Positions 24,301 through 37,066 of a DNA stretch of 64,000 bases are shown here, piece by piece. A program made the translations under genes and the position numbers. Source of the stretch: Casuarina equisetifolia (taxonomy: Eukaryota; Streptophyta; Magnoliopsida; Fagales; Casuarinaceae); contig CM052358.1 in NCBI GenBank assembly GCA_028551475.1, positions 2,048,501 to 2,112,500 on the forward strand, written 5' to 3'. The first letter of the stretch is position 1, and each line of letters begins with the position of its first letter. A model generated the notes under the pieces. The model worked only from the letters and a program-made list of their open reading frames with translations. It was not told where the DNA came from and did not search any database.

Positions 24301-25691
24301 TCATAATCTTCTGTCATTGCCAACAGCATAGGAAAGAATCCAGTAAAAGGCTAGCTTTTTCTTGTGACTTGTTAGATACAGTATTTCATGAGCTTGGAAC
24401 GAGGAGATACTCCGAAGTATTGAAGAAAAATCCATTACTGAAAATGACCCTTGCATGCTTAGTTGCCATACCATTCAAACATCTGCATCAAAATAGTCTT
24501 AGATTAATCCACTGCAGCCATTCGAGAAGGGCTAAAATAAGACCTCAAGCAATTCTTGTAGACAATTGAAGCTAAATTCATTAAATTACTCTACTCAAAC
24601 CATGACATTTCTAGTAAACACAAGATTACAACTGCTAGAGTCTAGACTCAGCACCAACTTGAAGAAGAGACTCAAAACGATGCCTTCCATAACAGTTCCA
24701 AATTCAATAAAAAAAATGAAGGAACGGAAAAAATGATGCTTCAACAGCCAATCCAATGACCACCAGGGGACACCTAGAAGAGTTGGGCATCCCCTCAAAG
24801 CAACCACTAAAAATCACAGCAAGAGTATACATACAGCAACCAAGTACAGTCCCTATTGAACCTACCTGCAAATGCACCAGTGGGAGCAGGGAGAAGGTGG
24901 AAAGAAAGAGAGAAGGGAGAAAGATTATCTTCGAGCCTATGTACTTCCCAAAGGATCCATCCAGAATGGATAAGATACCTGCCACTTCTTTCTCCCTCTC
25001 CAAGGTGAAGTATCATCATCTCCTTCAAATTATTTTTCTTATTTTACAAGGAAAATTATTGCATATACTGGAAATAATGACACTTGGTACTTTTCCCTCC
25101 TTTCTTGTTTATTTGAACAAATGAAGTTCTGTCGCTATCTTTCGGAGGTTGACTCTCAAAAGAAGGATTAATCCATAATGAAATTTATAAATTTGAGCAC
25201 CGGCATCACTTGTCACAAACAGTGACTGGGAATAAGGAATAGACCCATGTTTGGAGGATTATAAATAACAACTCGCTCTCTCAGACGATCTACGCATAAC
25301 AAAGTGGAAGAACTAACTTCCATTTTGGTGCTCAAGTATTTGACACAAGATTCAACGAGAGAGGTCAAATTTTTACTTTTTCTTATCATTAATCAAATAA
25401 ATACACAGATACCAACCAAAAACTTATTCTGTGCATTGCTTTTGTACTTTCTAACTATAAAGCTAGAAAGAAACAACTCAAAGCACAAATTCAAGTATTA
25501 AGCATAAATAGTATTACAAGTCACAAACTACATGCAGATCCAACAGAGATAAAACAGCATCAGCAGTACAGCAGGTAACACATAGTGAGCTATGTAACAA
25601 CAAAAGAATTGAAATAAATCTATTTCGATAGAAAACAAATAACTGGAAAGAACATTTGTCTTCATAACTCATATAGATAAGAGAAGTCCTT
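21371..25691. other. Intergenic region between the convergent SULTR and SYS1 genes
   Basis: Transporter 3' UTR followed by about 4 kb of AT-rich sequence. Frames such as 24216-24569 plus and 24704-25003 minus have no recognisable domain. A short terminal exon and the 3' UTR of the SYS1 gene probably lie in its right-hand part. No gene recognised. Confidence 0.45.
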
Positions 25692-25693
25692 AC

Positions 25694-27059
25694 TTGACCG
25701 GAATCTTGTAATAGGAATCTCTCGCAGTTCACGTCTAATGCACAGGTATTCACCTAGCAAAGCCATCACTGCAATTCCAGTAGCATTCAGAACCCACCAC
25801 GTTATTGAGGAAGGCCAACCCCCGTATACTATGCACAAGAAGAGATGGATAATGTACACAGTGGCTGAAAAATCTAAGCACTTTTTTGCCCTCTCAATGA
25901 GATAAAGCATATACCCAGCTCTGCACAAACACAAAGGATTTGCTAGTTGACAAAAGAACCTTACTTTTTTATTCCTTTTTCCTTTTACTGAATAAAAAAA
26001 AACCCACTAAACACTTTTTTAGTCATCTACCATGATAATAGACGTCTACAACCCATTATTCTCTTGATAATTCCTTTTGTCTCTATAACATTGGTTTAAC
26101 AGCAACCTTTAGCATGTACAAAACACAACCAAAAAATAAAATAAAATATTTACGGAAACGAAAGTTAAATTTCATAAAAATTGATTCTTCTCCGGTTGAA
26201 GCAACTATTACTTTATGAACAGAGAAAGAGGAAAGGAGACAAAAAAGAAGGGGTAAGGGGCATACGGCATCTCCCTAAAAAGGATTGCATAACAGATCCC
26301 AACCTAGATAGCACAGACTGCATAACAAATATAACTTTATGAAAAGACTAAGACGAACAGAGTTTAAAGATACAGGAAACTATCTAAGCAAAAAATCATG
26401 TCTACAAAGGGAAATTAAGGATGCTCAACTTGGGTGTTCAAGACAAACTAGAAAAGAGATTTAGCAACTGAAACAGAATCTGAACTTTGAACGAGTGAAA
26501 TGTGATTCAGGTGAGGGCGAATTACGATGGCAGAAGAGGGTGATTTAATGCCACTGACATTATGGCGCAAGAAAACATAAAATCATAGTTCTAGATTGAG
26601 CAGTATAACCACAATGGGACGTGAAGTTCACAGCAATTAGAAAATTTTGGCACTTACAATAGCATGTCTGCATCAAACCACGCATAACAACTCACAAATA
26701 ATTATAATCACCAATAGTTTAGAAATGTAGTACTGAGTGGAAATAAAAAGTAAGATTCATATTTAAGTTAGAGACATCCAAAAGTAAAGGATCTAAAATA
26801 TGAAATTAGAGATTAAGGTGAAACGGAATTCTCACCCTGCAAACGAGCTGAGCAGAAACGAAACAATGACACACCAGCCTGTTACTGTAGAGGTAGTGAC
26901 AGTAGCATAATCAAAGAAATACACAAGGCTTATCCTAGACACACGGGTCCCAAGAAGAATCGTCAAGAATACTCCAAGAGTGAGATAGTATAAGCATTGA
27001 AGGCAAACAATTTGGGCAACAATGAGCCAAGGGTCCCATACCACAGTACCATAGAACAT
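25694..27059 (-). CDS. SYS1: SYS1 homologue, Golgi membrane protein (3' end not resolved)
   Basis: SYS1 is a small four-helix Golgi membrane protein that in yeast and animals recruits an ARL/ARF-related GTPase for trans-Golgi trafficking. Exon 1 (27059-26836) starts MFYGT and contains VWDPW, QCLYYLTLG and TVTGWCV. Exon 2 (25920-25694) contains LIERAKKCLDF, then HLF, then GGWPSSITWW and ends near GEYLCIRRELREIPI. All of these match the SYS1 family in order. They are joined by an intron of 915 bases with GTGAGA donor and GCAG acceptor. Exon 2 ends at a strong donor (A followed by GTAAGG), so a short last exon with a few codons must follow downstream. I could not place it; read-through would instead add about 11 residues. 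An upstream in-frame ATG at 27098 exists, but the family starts at MFYGT. The 5' leader probably reaches about 27.7 kb. Confidence 0.9.
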
Positions 27060-28742
27060 GACTACAGAAACCTCTTCTGAGGTACCCAAGACCACCAACC
27101 AATTCCTCGACTTACAAATTTATTCTCCTAAGGATCTGAAAGCCAACACCTTGAAACTCAATTCTCAACTCCTCACAATAACCAAACCCATATCCATAAT
27201 ATCCACGAATGATTTCTGAACTCACAACATTTCTCTACACTATCAGAAACAGTATTCTCAAATCCTTCAGCCACGACCAATAACTCTAAATTACTTTCCA
27301 AAGAAACTCTTCAGTAGCAAAATTCAAAACCCCACTCAATTCAAGTTCATCAATGTTCTTGATCCTTCCGCACTTACTTCGAATCCTTCCGGATTCGGAT
27401 CTGCAATCAACCAAAGTCCAAAACTTTTCCGCGGAAGATCTAACCAACCTGCCTTTTTCTTCCAAACCGAAATGAAATTCAGATTCGCGTGAATAAGTTA
27501 GAAAAAATCACTGGAAGGTCCGGTTAAAATCCAACCGCGCAAAGACCAGACAGAAAAAAGTGAGGAACAAAGCAGAAGAAAGAACAAGGAAGAAGAAGAA
27601 GTAGATCGAAAGGAGGAGTCTAACCACTTGAGATCGTTGAGAGGATTACAGAGAAAGAGAGCATTTCCTGCGCAAGACGAGAAGAACGTTTACTGGTTTC
27701 TCGTTTGATGGATATTCGCACAACCCCAAATTCGGCCCCCGAGTAATAAAAAAATCCCAGCCCTGATCGAATTCTGGTTTTTTATTTTTTATTTTTCCTC
27801 CTTTTCTTGTCCTTTTTTCTTTTGATTAAAAAAGGAAAATAAAAGTCGAGCACACAGAAATACACAAAAAAAAAATTCCCCTTTTTCAGTTAAACAAATA
27901 GTAAGCATTATAATTATTTTGTCTGTTTATAAGAAAACCCATTTTCATAAAAATAAAAATCAATCTACTTACACAACTTCATAACCCGTAGTAAATCTAG
28001 ACTTTTAAAAACTTGAAATTATAATGATATATTTAAATGAAATATAATAACTAAGTCAACCTTCTGACTCAATAATTAATGTACATAATAACTTAATTTT
28101 TAATTATGTGAAATTCAATATTAATACTAAATTTTTTAATAGATTATTGTTAGAAATAAAGTAGTGTAAATTTTAAATTGCCTTAAATATTATTTGAGAA
28201 TTTTTTATAAGAAAAAATATTTTTTATTGTTAAATTGAACTTTATAATATAACATCAAAAATTGAGTTTATGCATAATATCCCTTTATTTATGGATAAAA
28301 TCTTTTTTAAAAGAAATTTCTAGGTATAAATTTCAGGCTGTATGAACCTTATCCGAGAACTATGGTTATAACAAAGAAAGATTTAGTTACTATATATTTT
28401 GGAAATTATTGAATTTTTTTACAAAGGTAAAAAAGTGATAGTAATAAATAAGTAAAATCTAAAAGTTGGGCCCATGAGTTTGAAAGGAACATACCTACGC
28501 TCAACTTTCAAGCAACTTCTTCAATTTTGAACATAATTGTATGAAGTATAGCCGTTTGATCTTTCAAATTCTCATGTCTATATCACTTGATCATATCAAC
28601 CTAATTACCTCTTTCTAGATTCTTTATGTATTTTTCCTTTTCTAAGAAAAGAAAAAGGACAACAAATGATTTTCTGTGTTAAGAGTGGGTGAGAAATATT
28701 ATTAAGACAATAGAGTTTACTATGGCAGAAGGAGACTCTAGT
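27060..28742. other. SYS1 leader region and intergenic sequence
   Basis: The stretch 27.1-27.7 kb is higher in GC and purine-rich, and probably holds the SYS1 5' UTR and promoter on the minus strand. From 27.8 to 28.7 kb the DNA is very AT-rich with no gene seen. Confidence 0.5.
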
Positions 28743-28816
28743 GACCGCATAGCGCAGTGGATTAGCGCGTTTGACTTCGGATCAAAAGGTCGTGGGTTCG
28801 ACTCCCACTGTGGTCG
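28743..28816 (+). tRNA. trnR-UCG: tRNA-Arg (anticodon TCG)
   Basis: The full cloverleaf folds by eye. The acceptor stem GACCGCA pairs with TGTGGTC, with one G-U wobble. The D arm contains AGCGCAGTGGATTAGCGC. The anticodon stem TTTGA/TCAAA encloses loop CTTCGGA, giving anticodon TCG, which decodes CGA. The T arm GTGGG/CCCAC carries the B box GGTTCGACTCC. The discriminator is G and there is no intron. A T-rich stretch with TTTT runs beginning about 12 bases downstream can serve as the RNA polymerase III terminator. The gene looks nuclear and functional. Confidence 0.97.
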
Positions 28817-29824
28817 GCGATTTCGGTTTTCTTTTTGATTTTTGGTTATTTACCCATTTCCTTAGAATGTCTCTTTTCAGCTGATGCTGAGAAAACTACT
28901 TCCTTTCAGGCATCTAACTAGTTTGATGCTTCACCTTCATCTTCTTCTACCTCTAAAGGCATCCCACTTGACTTCTTGGATATGCTTTCAACACCCTTCG
29001 AAATGTTCTTCGTGTCAGTGCCTCCGACTGACTTGAACCTAATCCACTGATCAGAAGTAAACACTGTTGATGACCCCTTTACTGGTATGAGTCTAGTGAC
29101 TGATTCATTTCACTAGTTTGGAGTAGAAAAATCACAAACAGGAATAGGATGACAGGTATTGCATTTGTTCTTTCGGCAGGCCTTTTTGACCCTCCATGAT
29201 GCATAGATGCCACTCCAGTGACATGATGCCCTCCAGTTGAAGTAGCTGGCCAGCCATGAACTTTGTTTCTACCAGCCATTTCCCTGGAATTTCTTTCTCA
29301 GGGACATGTTATATAACTCGCCAAAGAACAAGAATTCCATGGTATGTAGACAAAATGCTTTTAGAAATACTAAAAGAAGGGCACGGTGCAATGATTTCAC
29401 CACCCAAAAACTGAATAGATATCTTCCTTTCTTGACAGTGAATGGATTATTTAACTCGTAGGAACCAAGGAGACACACAGATCCAGTTTTGCTTCCAGCA
29501 GTTGTTAAAAGAAAGCAAAAATTTGTCAACGAAGTTCAAAAAATTATCAGATTATTCCATCAGTCATACAATTCCAGAAGCTCATACTATACACTTAAAA
29601 ACATACAATGAAACAAAACTTATCAAAATCTTAGCGTACATCTGTAGCCAAATAAATTCTCATCTCTCATCTTTGTATTTTTACAACATAATAATTATGT
29701 CAAACAAAAACTATAAGTTGAAGTAGACGAAGCAAGAATAACTCTCTTCTTGACTTCTGGGAACCAAGAACATCTGAAGATGATAGGGAAGAAAGTGTTA
29801 CGGCTATCAAGGTAGGTAACTACC
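28817..29824. other. Intergenic region between the tRNA and MFP1 3' end
   Basis: Two short minus-strand frames (29279-29079 and 29529-29269) exist. The first encodes a possible single membrane helix near its C-terminus, but neither matches a family I know. The right-hand part should be MFP1 3' UTR. Confidence 0.4.
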
Positions 29825-32800
29825 TTATTCGGAAGTAGTTTTTCTCCTTCTACTAGTTTTCTTTTCAGGGACTGTGACATTGCCTTTAGCTTGGTCTACT
29901 TGTGGTTGCTGATTATTTACGAGAGGTCTTGATGAATTTATACGACTCCTTGAACGCAATATTTCTCCCTTGGCAGATGCCAATTCCTCCTCCAGTTTGT
30001 TTACTCGCTTCTCCAAACTATCCCTTTCTTTCCCAAGTCTCATGACAAGGTTATGGGCATCCTCAATGTTTTCTTTGGCCTCTTTGGATGCATTCTTTTG
30101 CTCAGTAAGGGACTTGTAAAGCATCTCCTTTTCATCTTCGAGGCTGGAAATTCGAGAATACGCCTTCTCTAGATCACTAGAAAGTGTCAAGGCATTTCTG
30201 TTCATCTCATCAAGTGATTTGGTAGCCTCTTCCAGGTCTTGTTCAAGGGATTTCCGTGCTTCCCTTTCCTTCACGATTTGCTTTTCCCAAGCCTGTAGTT
30301 CTTTCTTTAAAGAAGAAACTAGCCGTTTTTCTTCTATTAAATCATTGGCCGCAGTTTCTGCCTTTTTATACACATCAACCAGTTCCTTCTGTAGGCTATT
30401 ACGATCTTCCACCACAGTTGCCAGTTCATGGGACAAAGTTTGCAGCTCCTCCTCTCCATTCTTCAAAAGTTCCTTCAATGTCACAAGCTCACTGGCCAGC
30501 ACTTCACTCCTAAGTTTTGCCTCATCATGTTTCTTTTGCAGTGACACTCTAACATCTGAAAACTCTGCCTGAACCCTAGACACCTCACCTTCAAGCTCTA
30601 GGCACCGATCTCTAGACTGGTTCAGTTGATTTTCCAGATCAGACACCTCGTTTCTTGATTTTCTGAGATTTTCCTCAGTGCACTCGAGTTCATGCTTCAG
30701 GTGCTTCACATTGGTCGATTCCTTATCCAGCATTTCAGTCAAACTGTCCCTTTCTTGAGTCAAATTGGTGATTATTACTTGGCTTTCACTCACTCCATTT
30801 AGAGCAAGTTCAAGCTTTTGCTTTAGCTGCTGAAGTTCCTCTTCTTTTTCTACCAGAAGCTTAGCATCCAAAGCTGCCTTCTTCTCAGAAGATGACTTCA
30901 GATCACTGAGTTCATCCTGAACCGCATTCAGTTTCCTCTTAGAATCATCTCTCTCAAGAGCTAAAGAACTTAGTTTTGTGTTTAATTCATCCAACAAAGA
31001 AATTTTTGATTCTAGTTCTTTTTGATTATCCAGGTATTCAGATTCCAATCTTTGGATTTCTGAATGAGCTTTAACCAGTTCATCCTTAGTCTGCTTATAG
31101 GTAAAACCTAAGTTGCTCAACTCCAAATCTTTTTCAGCAAGAGAAGAGCTAAGGCTTCGTACATTATCTTCTTTATCCTTCAGCTCTAAGCTGAGCAAAT
31201 TGATCCTTTCTTGTAAGACTTCAATTGACTCAAGCTTTTCCTTCAAATTCTCTTCAACTGCCTTTTTATCATCCCTAACCTCTGAAAGGCTGTTTTCAAG
31301 ACTCTGAATTTGAACTTTAAGATCCACAATCAATTTTTTCTCGCTTTTCAGCTCCTGTCCCAAACCTGTAATAGTCCTGTTTGCTGCATTGAGTTGGTTC
31401 AATAATGACTGCTGCTCCTCTTTTGCCTTGTTGAGTTGCTTGGTTCGTTCTTCCTGTTCCTTTAGTAGCTTTGATTCAAAGTTTCTCTCCAATGAAACAA
31501 TGGCATCATCCTTTTCTTTCAGTTGGGACTTCATCTGCGCAACTCAAGCAATGAAGATACAGGTTAAAATTCAAAAAAGAGCCAAAATAGACACTGGCAA
31601 TAAAATGATAGTTAGTTTGGACTTTTGAGCTGAAAACCAAGTAAAATAAAAAATAAAAGTTTTGGAATTTTTTTTCCTTATTCTCTCTCTCCCCCATGAT
31701 TAGGGAAAGAAGAAACAGAAAACAAAAGAGTTCCTTCCAATTAGGATGCTCAAAAGTGTCATAGCCGTACCAGTTTATAAGAAAAGCTTCACTGCGAAGG
31801 TCGTTAGTGGCTTACAGATTCTATTGTTGCATCAGTAGCTTTCCTTTCACTTTGAGCCAATGCGTAGAGCGCACCAAGCACACCAGAGCTAAATATTCCG
31901 AGTCCATTCAAGAGAGACAGAAAGGGATTTGGTGGAGCATCTGTTTGAAGTGCTTTCTGTTTATAAAAAAGCTACTTATCTGAGAACATTTCAAGTTTCA
32001 AACCCACAAACATAATATCAAAAGCATTTACTGGCAAGAATCATAAGTGAATCCAGCAGAGATTCAGACCTCTGCTTTTTGGTTCTCCTCTGGTTTCTTT
32101 AGCTCACTTTCTTCTGAAAGAAAAATTAGAAATATATAACATAATCAAAAATGGAGGAGACTGAAACAGGGTACAAATAAAAATAGTTGTTATGAGAGAC
32201 AAAGACCAGTCCATGGAAGAGAAAAGACCCACAGACGTGGCAGATAATCAGAATCTTGGTGAACAGATTTTATGTAACTGATTAAAATTGAGAATTTCTA
32301 AGAATATCTTTTCTGAAAATGAGAAGGTGTGAGCATAATGACATATCTGACTCGTAAGCTGTAACACACAATAGCTTTCTGTAACTCAGTCATATTCATT
32401 TTTGTTCTAAGCATATCTTAGGGTGCTAGGAAAACCATAAAGCCCTTAAATACTTAATAATTAACACTATGGACTAGATATACTGTGTAAATAATACTTA
32501 ATAACATGTGTAGGCAAGTACAGTACACAGATATTTTAAATCCTTAAGTGGATGAATATATATCCTATCTTTTTAGGATGGTAAACTGTCTCACCAAAAA
32601 GAAAACTAAATTTGGGCATGAAATATGAGTTTATCCTTTATTTTTTTGCCTTTTTGTAGAGATAAATTAGTCCAGCATATATTTCATGATCTATGCTGCT
32701 TTATATATATAAAAAATAATTTTCAACTCTCTTACTAAAAGTGATGAGCTTTTTTATAGAAAGCATTATTAAATGCCTAGTCCGCACAGGCATTGCTGCA

Positions 32801-34070
32801 AACTAAAGCTTAGATCTTAAATCAGTTGTTTCCAGAAACCGTAAATCCCTAGATGATCCAATCTCATGCTAGTGTGATGTCAAGTAATTCTTAATCTCAT
32901 CAAATCATAATTTTATGGTAGAAATTACAGGACTAGAACAAGAAAATAAAGAATTATAGTTGTAGGGCTTAAGGAGAAAATTATGAACCATAGAATGAAG
33001 GGTAGTCAACTTTATGCCTGGAATTACTAAATGCAACTTGTATACCATGACATATCAAGAAGAACCAAAAAAAATGAGAGCTTTCTTGTGAGAAAAAATG
33101 ATAGCTTTCTTGCGACCATATTATCTCCCAACTGGAACAAGCCTCATCATTTCACTCTCGGTCAATATCTCATTTATATTTCTCCAACTCCTAAGATTGA
33201 AGTTCATCAAGGATTTTGAGAAAACTTGTAAAACCCAAGCTGATCTGTCTTAAGGTCTACCTCCTTTAATGGACCCCTCGTTTCTTCATGAGAATGAACC
33301 TCTAGAATTCATTACAACACATGAATCATGGGTAAAATTGAAAGCTCTATAATTAGTAGCTTGGTATCAGGAATCGATGAGTTTTGAACCCCAAAAGGTG
33401 CCAACAAAAGCCTAAGGGAGATGGTAGAGAAACAATGATTATTCAATATTCACCTAACAATACTATTTCCCTTGCCTCAGGAAAGGACAAAAGTTGCATA
33501 TAAATAAAAAATGCAACTCACCCAAAACTAACTGCCCCATACAAATAGGAACATTAAGTTCCACATTAAAACAGTACTGAATAAATTACTTCAATGTAAA
33601 GCCAGACGACTTTCCTTTCAAAGTACACATTACAATAGAAAAATTTTGAAGCCTCGAATCAACAGAGCCATCAACTTGTTCCAAATAAAAAAAATTTCTT
33701 TATCATAGCGGTCGCTAGCCAAAGGTGAAATAAAAATAAAGAAAAACAACCAAACAAAGAACCAACACAAAAATCCCTGAAAGCTTAACAGTTTTGGCTG
33801 TCACTTACTTGCTGCCGTACCTTCAACAGCTCCGGCCCTGAGTTGCAATAACGGAAGAACAGAAATACCCACAAGTAGAATAGTCCTTCTCTGGCTATGA
33901 ACGCCGCTATTTGTGTTCTCATGGTGCAATGAAGCCATGGGAGCCTTGCTCTTCCTCTTGGTATCTGCATTTTTTGGGCAGGAATAGAAGAACAAGGATT
34001 TCGAGCAAGGGAAACGAGATTGACAGGCCGGAGAGTGAAGAAGACACGAGCTCCCAACCACAAAGCCCAT
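29825..34070 (-). CDS. MFP1: MAR-binding filament-like protein 1 (MFP1), 4 exons
   Basis: MFP1 is a long coiled-coil protein of thylakoid membranes, known to bind plastid nucleoid DNA and to guide starch-granule initiation. Inferred exons are 34070-33809, 32113-32070, 31956-31816 and 31534-29825, giving 718 residues (relatives are about 700-725). The N-terminus is a chloroplast transit peptide. A twin-arginine motif (residues 61-62) precedes a hydrophobic stretch that ends near residue 80, the usual thylakoid targeting signal. A second hydrophobic helix lies in exon 3 around residues 113-138 (NPFLSLLNGLG, then GALYALA). Residues 150-690 are almost continuous heptad-repeat coiled coil, and the C-terminus is basic (RRRK). 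Exon 2 has only 44 bases and a weak donor (GTCTGA), but the frame and family sequence (ESELKKPEENQKAE) support it. The gene follows the sulfate transporter as in Arabidopsis, where MFP1 is At3g16000. Confidence 0.95.
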
Positions 34071-36344
34071 CGATTTCTGCTTTGCTCCCGATTTCTCAGT
34101 GAAGAGTGACACAGAAAGAGAGAAGAACAAGAGAGATGGAGTGGCCCTCAAACGTAGTGCTCGTGCTTGCTCTCTATCTTTTGGAACCATTTTTATGTTA
34201 ATTTGAAGCAACCTAAAACCCCAGGTTTTTGTCGTAATTACAGGAAATACCCCATCGTGCTAACGTGAAAGGGGTTATATTATTTAATTTTCTCTTTTTT
34301 AAGTTACAATTTATATCACATTAATAAAAAAATAATAATAATAACATGTATCATGCTACAAGTATATTAATTTCAAATCATGCACACTTTCTTATCAAAT
34401 ATCACACTTTTTTTCTTAAAAAAAAAAACCATTTAAAAAGCAAGATAACCACTTTATTATAAGCTAATTTCAAAGAAAAAATAAATGTTTTAATACATTT
34501 ACTTTAAAAAAAAATTCTTCAGAAGCAACAATAATATTCTGATCAGTTTTAATAATAATTATAAGATTTAGTGTAATAATCATATCTATGCATATTTGAT
34601 TAGATCTGAGGCTCTAACTTCATTGTCATTTAAATATTTTCTATATTTGTTTGGATCCACAAGGACCCAAGATTAAACCCAATAACATTTCGTCATTAAT
34701 ATCTTATTGGGAAATTCCCATAAATAGTTTAATGGTTTTCTTGATTGTCATTAGCAAAGATTAAATAGGCTTTTTCTGCCACTGGCTCTCCATCTTCAAA
34801 TGGGAACAAAGGATCTCGAGTTATGCTGCAAGAAAGCAAGCTGGAGTGGCAGTTCTGTAATACTTGATATAAACTTGTAGGCTTTCCGGCATGAGGTCCA
34901 CGTAAGCTGGATGATGCACTTTTTGTACTGCAGATTTAACCAATACAATTGTGCCAGGTATGTAAAATGAACCATTATCCTAAACCTTCTTATGCTAGAC
35001 TTCCACGTCGCACCTTACCATCTTCGCAGGTTCTCCTTTTCTTCATGGGAGTACAAGCTTTTAACGTTGCTAATGGGCTTACTTAATAATTACATATTTT
35101 TTATATGAAACTTTCATCCTCAATATTTTCATATACATTCAGCATACTCTTGACTTTTATTCTCGATATTTTAAGAGCTCAGAAGTTAATAAGAGTTAAA
35201 AAGAAATCATCTAAAATTTTAATATTATATTTGTTGAAAGTTGGTATTTTTTTATTAAAAGTGAAATGATAAATTTATGATTTTATAAATTAAAAATAAA
35301 TTTTATCTAATATTTTAAAGTTTTAGGATAAATCTTCATACTCTAACATAGTATTAGAATCAAGAATGAACCTCCATTTTGTAATCTCCTGTCCCCAAAT
35401 TAGATTTCAATTCATGTGTAATATTTATGTTAGCATACATGTGAGAGAATATGTTAAAAGTGGATATTATCTCCTTTTGAAAACAAGATGGTGAAAATTC
35501 CATGTAAAAATTTCATCGCAATAAATATCATACTTAGGTCAAAATTTTAATACTATATAAAATATTTTTTAATTAAAAAATATAAAATTATTTTTTCTCT
35601 TTAAAATTAGCTCATAAGAAATAAGGTTGTCCTTGAATACAAACTAAGTAGCATAATGACACAAATTTAAACGATGTAAGAAACTGAAAATTGCAATAAT
35701 ATCTTGGCATCCATGTTTTGCCCGTGAAGCTTCTTTGTCCCTGCCACTAGTTGGTTTGAATTCATAAAGTGATTCTTCATTCAGCTCAACCAGATCCCTA
35801 CTTAAGAACCGAGTGAGATTATTGAACATCAAGGAAAGAGAAGGGTAAGGAAATAGCCGAGATAAATTGGAAAACATGGTGGTCTGTGAAGAGCCCGAGT
35901 ATAAGAGGAAGTCTTCATGGATGAATAAAGTTTCCCGGCCTGGTTTGGACCGGAGGCAAAGGGAGAAAGAAATGCTAGACTCCACTCTAGCAGAACATAT
36001 TCCTATTGGTCAAACTCAAAGAATCGTGTACTTCGTTTATTGCTTCACAGCCCATCAAAGCGATCTACACACGGTATTCCAAATTCACAAGAAAAGGAAT
36101 AATGGAGTTTGACATTTTCTTCCCTCGGCTTTGGGTTTTTTCTTTAAGAAGAATGAGGTGCGTACTTCATGCCACATAAAGCATGTGTATTGATTTTCAT
36201 TAATTAAAAAATAACTTTCCAACCCTTGAACTAGGGAGAGTTAGACCTTTTACGGCCTTTGCAATGGTATTAAAGAGTAAATTGACTTTTTGTTTAATGG
36301 CTTTTTTCTATCCTCCTACACGAAGAACAATTTATTCATAGGCC

Positions 36345-36475
36345 AGTGTTTTGGGCCTAGTGGAAGCCCAACCCAGTGAGAATGGGGTTGGTGGCATTTG
36401 TCCCACATTAAATGAGTAAAGAAATCTTAATGCTTATAAGATATTTGGTTACTCTTTCTAATAAGGTTAATATTT
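36345..36475 (+). repeat. LTR- or TRIM-like fragment, copy 1
   Basis: Contains GGGCCTAGTGGAAGC, then CATTTGTCCCACATTA and CTTATAAGA, in the order seen again at 36650-36790. TTTGTCCCACATT followed by CTTATAA is frequent in plant LTR ends, so this may be an old, broken TRIM or solo-LTR fossil. Assignment is tentative. Confidence 0.35.
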
Positions 36476-36649
36476 TAGTTTAGAACCCAAATCTATAATA
36501 ATATCAAAGCTATTTGACTTCAATTGCAATTCTAGTATCAAGTTTATAGAATGAGCAGACAAGAAGGTCTAAAGCTATTACTAAACAATTACATTAAAAG
36601 AGATATGATTATGTTAAGAGCAACATAAATTTGAATAAGAAAGAATGTT

Positions 36650-36790
36650 ACGAGCCTAGTAAGAGAAACTTAGTCCAGTAAAGAAAGCTAATGACATTTG
36701 TCCCATATTAGACTAGAGTGAAGAAGTTTTGTTGCTTATAAAGAGGTAACTTATTTCTCTAGATAAGGCCAGTTGGAACCCGTGACACAG
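36650..36790 (+). repeat. LTR- or TRIM-like fragment, copy 2
   Basis: Second copy in direct orientation, with GAGCCTAGTAAGAG, CATTTGTCCCATATTAGA and CTTATAAAGAGG. The spacing of about 300 bases from copy 1 would fit a short non-autonomous LTR element. It is old and degraded. Confidence 0.35.
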
Positions 36791-36870
36791 AGTTCCATAG
36801 CAAGTTACAAATAATAAGACATTTTAGCCGCAATAATGTGTAGCAATAATGACTCGAATCAATTGGTGCA

Positions 36871-37066
36871 TGCGTAGGACAAACTGCTGCCTATCTGCAT
36901 GTCATGCAATCAAGGAACCAACTTTGTGTTTTATATGGACGGAGTTCTTTGTTTCTTCTTTCTCGCTTGCGTAGGACAAAATGCTGCATAGCTGCTACTT
37001 TTGCAATCAAGGAACCACCTTCATGTTTTTCATGCACGGACTTCTTTTGTTTCTTTCTTTCTTGGT
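36871..37066 (+). repeat. Tandem duplication of a unit of about 97 bases
   Basis: Unit 1 (36871-36967) and unit 2 (36968-37066) both begin TGCGTAGGACAAA, contain TGCAATCAAGGAACCA and end in a TTTCTTCTTTCTCG-like pyrimidine tract. They are clearly alike with scattered substitutions, so the duplication is moderately old. Confidence 0.85.

Noticed and set aside
24595-25124. Overlapping frames of 70-120 codons on both strands near 24.6-25.1 kb, considered as a gene or the last SYS1 exon
   Set aside because: No domain, no splice pattern, and no tail resembling the SYS1 C-terminus; possibly SYS1 3' UTR.
30219-30572. Ser-rich plus-strand frames inside MFP1
   Set aside because: They are complementary to the Glu/Lys-rich coiled-coil coding sequence and carry no domain.
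35644-36112. Opposing frames of 113 and 81 codons, considered as a small gene
   Set aside because: They overlap each other, match no family known to me, and have no clear promoter or splice sites.
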